A stretch of DNA of 64,000 nucleotides from Candidatus Cybelea septentrionalis (GCA_003158175.1 PMHJ01000031.1:54073-118072); one strand, 5' to 3'; shown: positions 36,222 to 44,884, counted from the first letter of the stretch. The notes: generated by a model from the letters alone, not told the origin. Program-made: numbers and translations.

Positions 36222-36731
36222 ATGAGAAAACCCAAAGGCGTACTCCTCATCGCTCTGCTCTCCGGTGCGGCCGCCTTGGCGGCGTGCAACGGCGCGAACA
36301 ACGGCGGCTTTCCTGGTCCCGGCCCGACCTCTGGGCCGTCGGGAAACTGCGGCGGTCCGCCGAGCTCGAACAAGCTCGAGGTGCTCTACCCGATACCCAA
36401 CACGAAGAGCGCTCCTAAGGCGCTCGGCAATGTCTACGTTTCTACAAAGGGCCAGTTGCCGCCGAGCAACCAGTTCGACTTCTTACTATCGCAGTCGAAC
36501 GGCTCTTCGACGTTTACGGGGCCATTTACGGGCATTAGCAAGTCGCAGATCCCGACGCCGCACGCGACGCCGAGCTATACCGATCCGGTGTACTATCAAT
36601 CGGCGATCGCGGGGCCGTATGGATCGGGCTACATCATCGGGCCAAATCAGTTCGTCAGCCTCTTTTGGAACGATGGCGGGCGCAACTGCAACCCGCACTT
36701 CCTGGTGAGCTCCTTCCGAACCGCGAAGTAA
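36222..36731 (+). CDS. Small lipoprotein of unknown function
   Basis: A 169-residue protein with signal peptide and lipobox ALAAC. A Gly/Pro-rich linker (NGGFPGPGPTSGPSG) precedes a small Ser/Thr/Gly-rich domain with two Cys (GNCGGPP, GRNCNPHF). GAGGA lies about 10 nt before the ATG. No family recognised. It lies between hslU and def on the same strand but may have its own promoter in the 57-bp gap. Confidence 0.65.
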   Translation: MRKPKGVLLIALLSGAAALAACNGANNGGFPGPGPTSGPSGNCGGPPSSNKLEVLYPIPNTKSAPKALGNVYVSTKGQLPPSNQFDFLLSQSNGSSTFTGPFTGISKSQIPTPHATPSYTDPVYYQSAIAGPYGSGYIIGPNQFVSLFWNDGGRNCNPHFLVSSFRTAK

Positions 36732-36769
36732 CAGTAGCGGGCGGCGCGAAGCGCGAATAGCCGCCCGCG

Positions 36770-37276
36770 ATGCCCTATATCCGCGAGATCTTGACCGACG
36801 GCCACCCGACGCTTCGGAGGGTGGCCAAGCGGGTCAACCCCAAAGAGATTCGCGAGCCGCTTTTTCAGCAGCTGATCGACGACATGTTCGAAACGATGTA
36901 CGCGGCGCCCGGCGTGGGCCTGGCAGCGCCGCAGATCAACGTTTCGAAGCGGCTCTTCGTCATGGACGTGCACGACGACGAGCACGAGCCCGCGGTCGTC
37001 ATAAATCCGAAGATCGAAGAGCTCGGTGAAGAAATCGAGCTTCGCGAAGGCTGTCTGTCGGTGCCCGGCCTCGTCGGCGAGATCGTGCGCTTTAAGCGCG
37101 CCGCCGTGAGCGGCTTGGATCGCCACGGCGAGAAAATCCGGATCGAAGGTGAGGGTCTGCTCGCGCAGTGCCTGCAGCACGAGATCGACCATCTCAACGG
37201 CGCGCTCTACATCGATCGCGCAAAGAATTTGCGTCCTGCCGTCACCGACGAGGAAAAAGAGACGGCGGAGGCGTGA
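36770..37276 (+). CDS. def: Peptide deformylase
   Basis: A 168-residue metalloenzyme that removes the formyl group from nascent proteins. The three motifs are present: GVGLAAPQ, EGCLSVP (Cys metal ligand) and QHEIDHLNG (two His ligands and catalytic Glu). Its TGA overlaps the GTG of fmt, so formylation and deformylation genes are coupled. This is the usual bacterial def-fmt-rsmB order. Confidence 0.96.
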   Translation: MPYIREILTDGHPTLRRVAKRVNPKEIREPLFQQLIDDMFETMYAAPGVGLAAPQINVSKRLFVMDVHDDEHEPAVVINPKIEELGEEIELREGCLSVPGLVGEIVRFKRAAVSGLDRHGEKIRIEGEGLLAQCLQHEIDHLNGALYIDRAKNLRPAVTDEEKETAEA

Positions 37277-38202
37277 AGACGCTCTTTTTTGGCACCAGCG
37301 CTTTTGCCGTGCCGAGCCTTCGCGTCGTTGCAGAACGCACCCAATGCGCCGGCGCGGTGACGCAGCCGGACCGTCCCGCAGGGCGCGGGCATCGCTTGCG
37401 GAGTAGTCCGGTAAAGAGCGCCGCGCTCGAGCTCGGGTTGCCCGTCTTCGAACCATTGCAGCTCCGGGGCTTTGCGCGCGACATGGCCAGCGAGCGCTTC
37501 GATCTTTTCGCGCTCGCGTCGTACGGGCGCATTCTACCGCGAGAGCTGCTCGCGCTTCCTGCGCGCGGCGCACTCAACGTTCATCCCTCGCTGCTTCCCA
37601 AGTACCGCGGAGCAACGCCGATTCAGAGTGCGATTCTGCAAGGCGAACTCGAGACCGGCGTCTCCATCATGCTGATGGACGCGGGCCTGGATACCGGCGA
37701 GATCGCGATGCAACAACGCACGTCAATCGGGCCCGGCGAAAGTTACGGCGAGCTTCACGACCGCTTAGCGGTAATGGGCGCCGAGCTGCTCGCGCAGTGC
37801 ATCGCACTGGCAGAGCGCGGAGAGCTGGCCGCGCATCCGCAGATTGGCGAGCCGACCCTGACGCGTCCCATTAACCGAGAGGATCTGCGCGTCGACTTGA
37901 GCTGGATGCCCGAGCGCATCGTGCGCGCCGTTCGCGCTTACGCTCCCCAACCGGCAGCGCGCGCCGAAATCAACGGCGAGATCGTGAAACTTCTGCGCGC
38001 GCACGTCGACGATGCCGGAGACCTGGTTATCGACGAACTGATCGCGCCCAATCGCGGAAAGGTGAGCGGCGCCGCCTACTACCGCACCCTTCGACAGGCT
38101 CAGGGTGACAATGGACAGGCTCAGGGTGACAATGGACAGGCTCAGGGTGACAATGGACAGGCTCAGGGTGACAATGGACAGGCTCAGGGGGACAAGGGGT
38201 GA
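37273..38202 (+). CDS. fmt: Methionyl-tRNA formyltransferase with a repeat-encoded C-terminal tail
   Basis: A 309-residue enzyme. KTLFFGTSAFAVPSL opens the formyltransferase domain; NVHPSLLPKYRGATPIQ, then MLMDAGLDTGEI are the active-site motifs; the C-terminal OB-like domain ends GKVSGAAYYRT. The last 33 or so residues are five copies of GQAQGDN-like heptads encoded by 21-bp palindromic-element units (38086-38201). The natural stop therefore lies inside the repeat array, and its final GGTGA also supplies the rsmB start. GTG 37273 overlaps the def stop. Confidence 0.95.
   Translation: MKTLFFGTSAFAVPSLRVVAERTQCAGAVTQPDRPAGRGHRLRSSPVKSAALELGLPVFEPLQLRGFARDMASERFDLFALASYGRILPRELLALPARGALNVHPSLLPKYRGATPIQSAILQGELETGVSIMLMDAGLDTGEIAMQQRTSIGPGESYGELHDRLAVMGAELLAQCIALAERGELAAHPQIGEPTLTRPINREDLRVDLSWMPERIVRAVRAYAPQPAARAEINGEIVKLLRAHVDDAGDLVIDELIAPNRGKVSGAAYYRTLRQAQGDNGQAQGDNGQAQGDNGQAQGDNGQAQGDKG
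38086..38201. repeat. In-frame palindromic-element array forming the fmt 3' end, 21-bp period
   Basis: A core with CCCTTCGACAGGCTCAGGG is followed by four more copies of GGCTCAGGGTGACAATGGACA at exactly 21-bp spacing. The last copy mutates to GGGGGACAAGGGG and contains the fmt stop and rsmB start. Confidence 0.92.
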
Positions 38203-39530
38203 CTGCGCGGGAGTTGGCCCTGCGCGTCGTCGGCGACGTCTTTCCGCCGGAAGTCCAGGCGACGGCGCGCAGTGCGCATGCCGCCTTTGATTATCGCGTA
38301 CGACGCTCGGACTTGAGCGAGCGCGACGTGGCCTTTGCCGCCGAACTCGCTTATGGCGCAATCAAAATGCGTCGTACGCTCGACTGGTATCTTTCCCTCG
38401 ACCCGGCGCAGGATGAAAAGAATAAAGCGCTGCCGCCGGCGATCCGCGAGCTGTTACGTCTGGCCATCTACGAGCTCGTTTATACGCACGCCGACGAATA
38501 TGCGACGCTCTTCGAGTTCGTTAATCTCGCAAAGCGCTTCGGTCATCGCGGGCTCGCGAACCTCGTCAATGCGGTGCTGCGCCGCTTCCTTCGCGAGCGG
38601 CCGGCGGCGCCGGTCCGAGAGCTTTTCGCCGACGAGGACGAGTATCTGGCAACGCGTTACTCGTTGCCGACGTGGCTCGTGCGCCAGTGGCGGGAGATCT
38701 TTGACGGGCGTCTCGAGGAGGTCTGCGTTGCGGTCAATGCTCCGGCGCAAACGGCGATCGTCGTCAATACGCTGCGATTGACGACCGACGAGGCGGAAGC
38801 GCAGCTTGCATCGACGGGAGCAGAAACGAGCCGGTCGTCTTTCGTAGCGGAGGCGCTGCTGGTGCGGCGCGGACAGGTCTCGGAGGCGAGGGGCGACGGC
38901 CGCTGGTGGCCGCAATCGGAGAGCTCGGCGATGGCCGTCGCCGTCCTCAATCCGCAAGCGGGTGAAAGCGTTTTGGACGTGTGCAGCGGGCGCGGAAACA
39001 AGGCGCTGCAAATCGGAGCGCGGCTCCGGCGGGAAGGGAGCCTGCTCTGCATCGAGCGCGACGCGCGCAAGGCTGCCACGCTCGCGCAGCGTTTGGAACG
39101 AGCGGAGGTTGTCGGAGGCATCGTGAGCGGCGACGCGACGGAGGCGCTGCTTCCGCCCGAACAGCATTTCGACCGGGTTCTGCTCGACGCCCCATGCTCG
39201 GGCACCGGCATCGTCGGGCGCCAGCCCGAAGCGCGGTGGAAGAAGCAGAGCACCGACGGTGAACGCCTGGCCATGACGCAGCGAGCGCTTCTCGAGCAGG
39301 CGGCTCGCCACGTCGATCCCTCCGGCAGCCTCGTCTACGCAGTTTGTTCGACGGACCCGCGCGAAACGACGGAAGTGGTGGAGTGGTTTCTTGCGCGAGA
39401 GAACTTCCAACGCGGCCCGATACCGGCGGCCTACGAGTCGCTGTTGACCGCTAACGGCGACGTGTTCGTGCCGCCCGGGATCGACGGACGCGATGGGTTC
39501 TATATCGCGCGACTGGAGCGGCGCGGGTGA
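38199..39530 (+). CDS. rsmB: 16S rRNA (cytosine-967-C5)-methyltransferase
   Basis: A 443-residue enzyme with an N-terminal NusB-like RNA-binding domain (about 1-140; FAAELAYGAIKMRRTLDWYL) and a C-terminal SAM methyltransferase domain. VLDVCSGRGNKALQ is motif I, LLDAPCSGTGIVGRQPEARW motif IV, and VYAVCSTDPRE motif VI with the catalytic Cys. GTG overlaps the fmt TGA; the start codon lies within the last degenerate repeat unit. Confidence 0.94.
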   Translation: MTARELALRVVGDVFPPEVQATARSAHAAFDYRVRRSDLSERDVAFAAELAYGAIKMRRTLDWYLSLDPAQDEKNKALPPAIRELLRLAIYELVYTHADEYATLFEFVNLAKRFGHRGLANLVNAVLRRFLRERPAAPVRELFADEDEYLATRYSLPTWLVRQWREIFDGRLEEVCVAVNAPAQTAIVVNTLRLTTDEAEAQLASTGAETSRSSFVAEALLVRRGQVSEARGDGRWWPQSESSAMAVAVLNPQAGESVLDVCSGRGNKALQIGARLRREGSLLCIERDARKAATLAQRLERAEVVGGIVSGDATEALLPPEQHFDRVLLDAPCSGTGIVGRQPEARWKKQSTDGERLAMTQRALLEQAARHVDPSGSLVYAVCSTDPRETTEVVEWFLARENFQRGPIPAAYESLLTANGDVFVPPGIDGRDGFYIARLERRG

Positions 39531-40192
39531 GCTTCTTGGCGAAGATCGAACAGGCGTGCGCGCTCTTTATTGAGCGAGCTTTCGCAAAGACGTTCCCGAG
39601 CGACGTCGAGCCTGCGCAGATCGCCCGGAAACTCGTCTCGACGATGGAGGCGCAGACCCGCGCCGATAACGGGCATCTGAGCGCGCCCGCCGCGTATGCG
39701 GTGTACGTGAGTCCCGAAGATTTCGAGCGACTTACGGAGCACGCAGAGTATCTGCAGCGAGCTTGGGCCGAGCTCTTACACGATCTGGCCGCGAAAGTCG
39801 GCGTCACGTTTACCGGCGGCGAGGCGCGGGTCGCCATGGCCCCCCGCGAAAGCGTGCCCCTGGGCGCCGTTGCAATTGAGGTGGGGGAGGGGGCGACGCG
39901 CCACACTCACTTTTCTTTGCGGATGGTCAAAGGCGTGCCGCCCGATAGGGTATATTCCATCGAGGGAACGACCCGTGTGGGACGAGGCGATGAGAGCGAG
40001 ATCGTCCTCGTCGATCCTAGCGTTTCGCGCGCCCACGCGATCGTCGAAATTGACGGTGCGCAGCCCGTCGTCCGGGATCTCGGCTCGACGAACGGCACCT
40101 TCGTCAACGGCCGGCGGGCGAGCGTCGAAGCCTTGCGAGACGGAGACGAGCTGCAATTTGGAAACACGCGAATGAGATTTGAATCGGCATGA
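39527..40192 (+). CDS. fhaA: FhaA-like DUF3662 plus FHA domain protein
   Basis: A 221-residue protein. The N-terminal DUF3662 (about 1-110; IEQACALFIERAFAKTFPSDVEPAQIARKL, in parts) and a C-terminal FHA domain (about 140-220; TRVGRGDESEIVLVDPSVSRAHA, DLGSTNGTFVNGRR) match mycobacterial FhaA. FHA domains bind phosphothreonine. It starts with GTG overlapping rsmB and heads the FHA/phosphatase/FtsW block. In Actinobacteria the partners are PknA/PknB, but no kinase gene follows here. Confidence 0.9.
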   Translation: MSFLAKIEQACALFIERAFAKTFPSDVEPAQIARKLVSTMEAQTRADNGHLSAPAAYAVYVSPEDFERLTEHAEYLQRAWAELLHDLAAKVGVTFTGGEARVAMAPRESVPLGAVAIEVGEGATRHTHFSLRMVKGVPPDRVYSIEGTTRVGRGDESEIVLVDPSVSRAHAIVEIDGAQPVVRDLGSTNGTFVNGRRASVEALRDGDELQFGNTRMRFESA

Positions 40193-40629
40193 TCGTGCTT
40201 GGGGTCATCGCCGGCTTCACGACGCAGATGCGCATCGGATCGCTGGAGATTACCGCGGCCCTGGCCGTCGCGGCGGTGCTGGCGGCACGCCCGCGCGTTC
40301 GCGCGGCCGCGGAGATCGGCAGTCTAACGCCGATGCAGGTCGAACTTGAGATCGTCGAGCGAAGCGGGCGCCGTCCGCATCACGTGCGTCCGCCCGTAGA
40401 AATCGGCCGCGCGAAGAATGCCGGGGTGTCGTTGCCGGATCCCGAGGTGAGCCGGGAACACGCGCGTTTGTCGAGCCACGACGGCGTCATCTACGTCGAA
40501 GACCTGCGCAGCCGCAACGGCACCTTCCTCAACGGCCGTCGTGTGAACGAAGCGATCGAAGTTCGCGAGGGCGACGAGATCGATGTCGGAGCGACGCGCA
40601 TCGTCGTGAGGTCGGTGCGCGCCGGATGA
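40189..40629 (+). CDS. fhaB: FhaB-like membrane-anchored FHA domain protein
   Basis: A 146-residue protein. An N-terminal membrane helix (about residues 2-32) is followed by an FHA domain (PVEIGRAKNAGVSLPDPEVSREHA, LRSRNGTFLNGRR). This is the size and layout of FhaB/FipA, which recruits division or wall-synthesis proteins. ATG overlaps the upstream TGA, and its own TGA overlaps the next ATG. Confidence 0.88.
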   Translation: MIVLGVIAGFTTQMRIGSLEITAALAVAAVLAARPRVRAAAEIGSLTPMQVELEIVERSGRRPHHVRPPVEIGRAKNAGVSLPDPEVSREHARLSSHDGVIYVEDLRSRNGTFLNGRRVNEAIEVREGDEIDVGATRIVVRSVRAG

Positions 40630-41366
40630 CGCTCGCAATCCGGGGAGACCGGACATCGTGTTTGAGTTTACAACTTGGCCCGGGCACGTGGCTGCTGGCG
40701 GTCGCCCGAGGCTTCGGCCAGATGGGCGGCCTTCCAATCGAGTCTGCGCTGCTCGCGCGGCTTCGCGCCGAGTGTCAAGGCCGGATGCGCAGCCCGCTCT
40801 TCCGGCGTGCGATCGATCGCCCGCAGGCCGCCGCGACGGCGATGTTGGCCGTCTTAGGGCGTGTGAACGGCGCGCTCCACGCGAACACGGCCAACCACGA
40901 CGATTACGTGACGGCGGCGGCATCGCTGACGGCGGTGATCATCGTGCAGGGCTTGGCCTATGTGATTCATGTGGGAGCGACCGCTGCGTATCTGGCGCGT
41001 GCCGGCGAGATCGCACCGCTCTGCGACGATGACGTGATGGAGGAGCGGCCGGTCCCCGTGCTGATACGTGCGTTTGCCGCCGCACCGACGCTCGACGTCG
41101 GCATCTCAAACGTCAGACTGATTCCCGGCGATGCGATCGTGCTGCTCGGACGGCGCATCGCGGGAGCGAACGAGCGACGCACGCTACTGGACCGGTTGGA
41201 TGCCAGCGAACTCGGGGAGCAGATTCTCGTCGCACGTTTCGAAGAGGATGCCGGGGCGATCTCCCCGCGGGCCGGCGCGACCTTTTACAGCTCGACGATC
41301 GTCCGCGCGTTCACCGCCGTCGCGGCGGCAATCGGGTTTCTTGCCGCTGCGGTGCTCGCGCACTGA
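40626..41366 (+). CDS. PstP-position PP2C-like protein with lost metal-binding residues
   Basis: A 246-residue protein in the place of PstP. It keeps the PP2C outline: LAVARGFGQMGG, TAAASLTAVIIVQGL, YVIHVGATAAYLARAGEIAPLC, and a C-terminal membrane helix (about 222-245) like PstP. The metal ligands are gone: ADGxGG is ARGFGQ (Asp to Arg28) and VGDSR is VGATA (Asp to Ala118). The last DN-type motif is not found either. It should be catalytically dead, perhaps a binding scaffold. Overlap with fhaB and proximity to the FtsW gene keep it in the division cluster. Confidence 0.65.
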   Translation: MTLAIRGDRTSCLSLQLGPGTWLLAVARGFGQMGGLPIESALLARLRAECQGRMRSPLFRRAIDRPQAAATAMLAVLGRVNGALHANTANHDDYVTAAASLTAVIIVQGLAYVIHVGATAAYLARAGEIAPLCDDDVMEERPVPVLIRAFAAAPTLDVGISNVRLIPGDAIVLLGRRIAGANERRTLLDRLDASELGEQILVARFEEDAGAISPRAGATFYSSTIVRAFTAVAAAIGFLAAAVLAH

Positions 41367-41395
41367 CCGCCTTACTCATTCGGCGGCTGACGCCG

Positions 41396-42604
41396 ATGAG
41401 CGTCGCGCTGGCGGTTGCAGCGCTGATGCTTTCCTTTGCGCCGGCTGGCTCGATTGGGCCGCCATGGGTGCTCGTCGCGCTGGGCGTGCTTGCGATGGCG
41501 TGGGTCCTGTGGCAGCCTGCAACGAGCGTACGGGACGACGTCATCCCCGCGCTGGCCGTCGTCCTCGCGGCGCTTGGCCTCGCGATGGTCGCGAGGCTTT
41601 CGCCGGATTTGGCGCATCGTCAGCAGCTTTGGCTGCTCGTCTCGCTCGGATTAGCTCTCGTCGCCGGGCCCGCATTCACGCAGTTTCGGCGCTTCGCGGC
41701 GTTCAAATATCTCTGGGTCGTAGCGTCGCTCGCGCTCTTCGGACTGCTGATTCTCTTCGGCGTAGAGATTAACGGCGCTCGACTGTGGATCAAGGTCGGG
41801 CCGATTCAATACGAACCCATCGAGCTCATCAAACTCTGCATCGTGCTCTTCTTGGCGGCCTATCTCGCCGAGATGGCCGACGTCATCGCTGCGGCGCGGG
41901 CGTGGTCGTTGCGCGCCAACCTCAAATATTTGGGCCCGCTCTTCATCGGTTGGGGCGCCTCGATGGCGATTTTGGTCGTGCAGCGCGATCTCGGCATGGC
42001 GACGCTCCTGCTCGCGACATTTGCCACGCTGCTCTTCGTGGCGACGCGCCGAATCGACATCGTGGTCTTCGGCGCGCTATTGTTTGCAGCGGGCGCGTTT
42101 TGGTCGGCGCATCATTATCCGTACGTGCAGACGCGCATCGCGGTCTGGTTCCATCCCTTCGCCGATCCACTGGGTGCCGGATATCAATCGTCGCAAGCCT
42201 ACTACTCGCTGGCGGCGGGCGGTTTGGCGGGAACCGGTTATAGGCTCGGGCATCCGCAGTTCATTCCGGACGTGCCGACCGACTACGTCTATGCGGCGCT
42301 CGCCGAAGAGTTCGGCCTGATCGGCGCGACAGTCGTCTTGGCGATCTTTCTCGATCTCGTGCGGCGCATTCTCGCCACCGGGCTCGAGCAGCCCGACCTC
42401 TACACGAAGCTGCTCGCCGCGGGGCTCGGTGCGACGCTTGGGTTTCAAGTCGTCATCATCGTGGCCGGAGTGATCGGCCTGCTGCCGCTGACCGGCATTA
42501 CGCTGCCCTTCATCTCGTACGGCGGAAGTTCTTTGGTTGCCAATTTCTTGCTCGTAGCACTCGTCTGGGCGATGAGCGCTCGCCCTCGGAGAGTCGCATC
42601 ATGA
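41396..42604 (+). CDS. ftsW: FtsW/RodA/SpoVE-family peptidoglycan polymerase
   Basis: A 402-residue SEDS protein with about ten membrane helices. It carries the family signatures: NGARLWIKVGPIQYEPIELIKL, then QRDLGMATLLLATF, then GxGYQSSQAYYSLAAGGLAGTGYRLG (in parts), then PTDYVYAALAEEFGLIG, and PFISYGGSSLVANF near the end. It polymerises lipid II together with a class B PBP, none of which is adjacent. The position after FHA and PP2C-like genes mimics rodA in the actinobacterial pknB operon. The ATG at 41396 lacks a strong ribosome site; in-frame upstream sequence starting with CTG overlaps the previous stop. Confidence 0.93.
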   Translation: MSVALAVAALMLSFAPAGSIGPPWVLVALGVLAMAWVLWQPATSVRDDVIPALAVVLAALGLAMVARLSPDLAHRQQLWLLVSLGLALVAGPAFTQFRRFAAFKYLWVVASLALFGLLILFGVEINGARLWIKVGPIQYEPIELIKLCIVLFLAAYLAEMADVIAAARAWSLRANLKYLGPLFIGWGASMAILVVQRDLGMATLLLATFATLLFVATRRIDIVVFGALLFAAGAFWSAHHYPYVQTRIAVWFHPFADPLGAGYQSSQAYYSLAAGGLAGTGYRLGHPQFIPDVPTDYVYAALAEEFGLIGATVVLAIFLDLVRRILATGLEQPDLYTKLLAAGLGATLGFQVVIIVAGVIGLLPLTGITLPFISYGGSSLVANFLLVALVWAMSARPRRVAS

Positions 42605-43035
42605 GAATCGTTGTTTCATTCGTGCTCTTGGTAGCCGTCGCGGGCTGCGCCAAGAGTTCCCGCGGCGCAAGCGCGGCGGCTTCGGCATCCGCCGCAGCAA
42701 TGAGGAATCCGGCGTCGCCCAGCGATGGCGCGACGGTCTATCTCACCGATTGCTCCAGTTGCCATCAACCCGACGGCCAAGGCGTCACCGGAGCATTTCC
42801 ACCGCTCGCCGGCAACGGCGCTGTGACCGGCAATCCGGTCGCGGTGATTGCTATCGTCAAAAACGGCCTCGAAGGCCGCGTGACAGTGAATAACCAGGGC
42901 TACAGCGGCATCATGCCGAGCTGGAAGGGACAGATTTCCGACGATCAGATCGCCGCGGTCATCAGCTACATTCGCAGCGCCTGGAACAATCACGGCGGCG
43001 GCGTGAGCGTTCTCCAGGTACAGTCCATCAAATAG
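42601..43035 (+). CDS. Lipoprotein cytochrome c (class I, monohaem)
   Basis: A 144-residue protein with lipobox VAVAGC and an Ala/Ser linker. A small cytochrome c domain follows: haem site DCSSCHQPDGQG, then GAFPPLAGN, and axial Met in YSGIMPSWKG, ending DDQIAAVISYIRSAW. It is probably tethered to a membrane and passes electrons in aerobic respiration. The ATG overlaps the ftsW-like stop, so it is in the operon although unrelated in role. Confidence 0.92.
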   Translation: MRIVVSFVLLVAVAGCAKSSRGASAAASASAAAMRNPASPSDGATVYLTDCSSCHQPDGQGVTGAFPPLAGNGAVTGNPVAVIAIVKNGLEGRVTVNNQGYSGIMPSWKGQISDDQIAAVISYIRSAWNNHGGGVSVLQVQSIK

Positions 43036-43636
43036 ACGCGACTTTCCCTAAATCGAGGCGTTCGCCGAACTCGCGCTCGAAAAGCGTCTCGACGTAATCG
43101 TGCATGCCGGGGTCGCCGTGGCGCAGGCGCGCCCGCGTAGCGCGCGGCCACGGCGAGGCGCAATCGTTGGCCTCGACGTACGCGCGCAGCGATTCGGCGA
43201 AGTATTCGTCGACGCCGGTTGCGGCATAGGGCGTCACGAACGTACGAGCGTTGGCGAAAAGCGTGCGAACTTGCGGGTCGATGCTGCTGCGATAGACGCC
43301 GCCGCCGAGCGCGCAATCGAGCGCGTGGCCGAACTCGTGCGCGACCGTCATCGGGCTACGCGATCGCAAGAAAAGGGCGCGTTCTTCGACGACGAAGAGC
43401 CCGGCCGGCGGCGCCGGCCACGCATCGACGTCGATTCCCAAGCGCGCGAGTGCCGGCGAGGCCTCCCGATAGAACTCGCCGGCGCGCAAGAGCAGAATCC
43501 GGATGCGGCTTCGCAGCGCGTAGGAGAGGGCGCCATGACCGAAGCGGAGCAGGGTCTCCAGCACGGGCGGTTCCGCGGCGCGGCGACGGTCGCGCTCGAA
43601 GAGACGGCGAGCGGTAGCCAGTGCATCCTTCTGCAT
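43028..43636 (-). CDS. HExxH zinc metallopeptidase (lethal-factor/ATLF-like fold)
   Basis: A 202-residue protein beginning MQKDALATARRLFERDR. The zinc site is TVAHEFGHALDCALGG, with a likely third ligand Glu in VDEYFAESLRAYVE about 45 residues later. This spacing recalls the anthrax lethal-factor-like (ATLF) peptidases. The frame is open further upstream but only as antisense to the lipoprotein gene, so I start at ATG 43636. No signal peptide is seen. Its 3' end overlaps the cytochrome gene by 8 bp on the other strand. Confidence 0.7.
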   Translation of the reverse strand: MQKDALATARRLFERDRRRAAEPPVLETLLRFGHGALSYALRSRIRILLLRAGEFYREASPALARLGIDVDAWPAPPAGLFVVEERALFLRSRSPMTVAHEFGHALDCALGGGVYRSSIDPQVRTLFANARTFVTPYAATGVDEYFAESLRAYVEANDCASPWPRATRARLRHGDPGMHDYVETLFEREFGERLDLGKVASI

Positions 43637-43720
43637 CAGGCCATCGTCGCGCTGGAACGTTGCCGAGCCGTTTCGGCGGCATTTCAGAATTTTTTCACAT
43701 CCCCGGCCTACCGTAGGGGG

Positions 43721-44833
43721 ATGAAACGAATTGCGATTGTGATAATTTCCGTACTGGCCATTGCCGGCTGTAACGGCCACTCCAACATGCTTCCGGGCGG
43801 CTCGACCTCCTCCGCGCTGGCGCCGGCCGGCCACGGCGCCGGTGAGGACACCACCTCGATCTTGAAGCTGCTCAAGAAACAGGTCGTCATCGGCTCGACG
43901 GTCGATCCCAAGTTTGGTCAACTCAATCCCTATGGACTCACGGTTGCAACCTCGAGCGCCGGAGATTTTACCGCGGGCGATCTCGCGGTCTGTAACTTCA
44001 ACGATAAGAAGAACGTGCAGGGCACCGGTTTTACGATCGTGGCGCTGCATCCCACGCCGGGTTCCAAGCCGCTGCTCGTCTCTTCGAGCAAGACGCTGCT
44101 CGGATGCGCGGCCCTGGCATTGAGCCCGTCGGATGACATCTGGGCCTCCGCGTTCGCCGCTAACGACGTTCCGATCATCTCCCCGTCCGGCAAATCGGAG
44201 GGGAACATCAAAGGCAAGCCGTTCAATCATCCCTTTGGACAGGTCTTCGCGCAGGCGACATCGGGAAGCCCGGTCTTCTATGTAAGCGACGCCGGCGCAG
44301 GAACGGTCGTCCGCATCAACCTCGGATCGACGTTTACCTACGACGTGATTGCAAAGGGCTTCGCCGTCAATCACGGCAAGCCGGGCAGTATCCTCGCGCC
44401 CTCGGGGTTGGCCTACGATCCGAGCATCGACACACTCTACATCGTCGACGGCACGAACAATACCGTCGTGGCTTTCGATAAGGTAACGACGATCCCCAAC
44501 GGCGGCGTCACCGTGGAAAAAGGCGGAAAGACGTTCAAAGGCCCGTCCGCCGGCGACGCCAAGCTCGTTTACTCCGGCTCTCCACTCGACGGTCCGATTA
44601 GCTCGGCGCTCTTACCCAACGGCAATCTCGTGATTGGAAACACGGGGAATCCCAGCGGTCAGAACATCATGGTCGAGATAACGCCGAGCGGCACACTCCT
44701 CGACACGCGTAACGTCGACAAAGGCGCGTCGGGCTCGCTCTTCGGCATGGTGGCAACGGGCACCGACGACTCGAATACGAAGATCTACTTCAACGACGAT
44801 AACGACAACAATTTGCAGGTTTTGGAAAAGTAA
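43721..44833 (+). CDS. Beta-propeller lipoprotein
   Basis: A 370-residue lipoprotein with lipobox LAIAGC and TAGGGGG directly before ATG. The mature part has propeller-like segments: NPYGLTVATSSAGDFTAGDLAVCNF, GCAALALSPSDDIWASAF, YVSDAGAGTVVRINLG, GLAYDPSIDTLYIVDGTNNTVVAFD and SALLPNGNLVIGNTG. It ends in an Asn/Asp-rich DDNDNNLQVLEK. It belongs to the NHL/SMP-30-like group common in this window. Ligand unknown. Confidence 0.82.
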   Translation: MKRIAIVIISVLAIAGCNGHSNMLPGGSTSSALAPAGHGAGEDTTSILKLLKKQVVIGSTVDPKFGQLNPYGLTVATSSAGDFTAGDLAVCNFNDKKNVQGTGFTIVALHPTPGSKPLLVSSSKTLLGCAALALSPSDDIWASAFAANDVPIISPSGKSEGNIKGKPFNHPFGQVFAQATSGSPVFYVSDAGAGTVVRINLGSTFTYDVIAKGFAVNHGKPGSILAPSGLAYDPSIDTLYIVDGTNNTVVAFDKVTTIPNGGVTVEKGGKTFKGPSAGDAKLVYSGSPLDGPISSALLPNGNLVIGNTGNPSGQNIMVEITPSGTLLDTRNVDKGASGSLFGMVATGTDDSNTKIYFNDDNDNNLQVLEK

Positions 44834-44884
44834 GCCCCAACAAGACTCTCCCGTTCGATCGGGCTCCCCATCGTAGGTCATTCA

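Noticed and set aside
38086..38201. Frameshift or assembly artefact at the end of fmt
   Set aside because: The five 21-bp units keep the frame and lead exactly to the rsmB overlap, and the same type of array occurs in other genes, so it looks genuine.
41363..41395. CTG start for the FtsW-like gene overlapping the upstream stop
   Set aside because: In frame and attractive as CTGA coupling, but CTG starts are rare and ATG 41396 already gives a complete first helix. Left as an alternative only.
43637..44374. N-terminal extension of the HExxH peptidase
   Set aside because: It runs antisense to a well-supported lipoprotein with a lipobox and ribosome site. The peptidase starts sensibly at ATG 43636.
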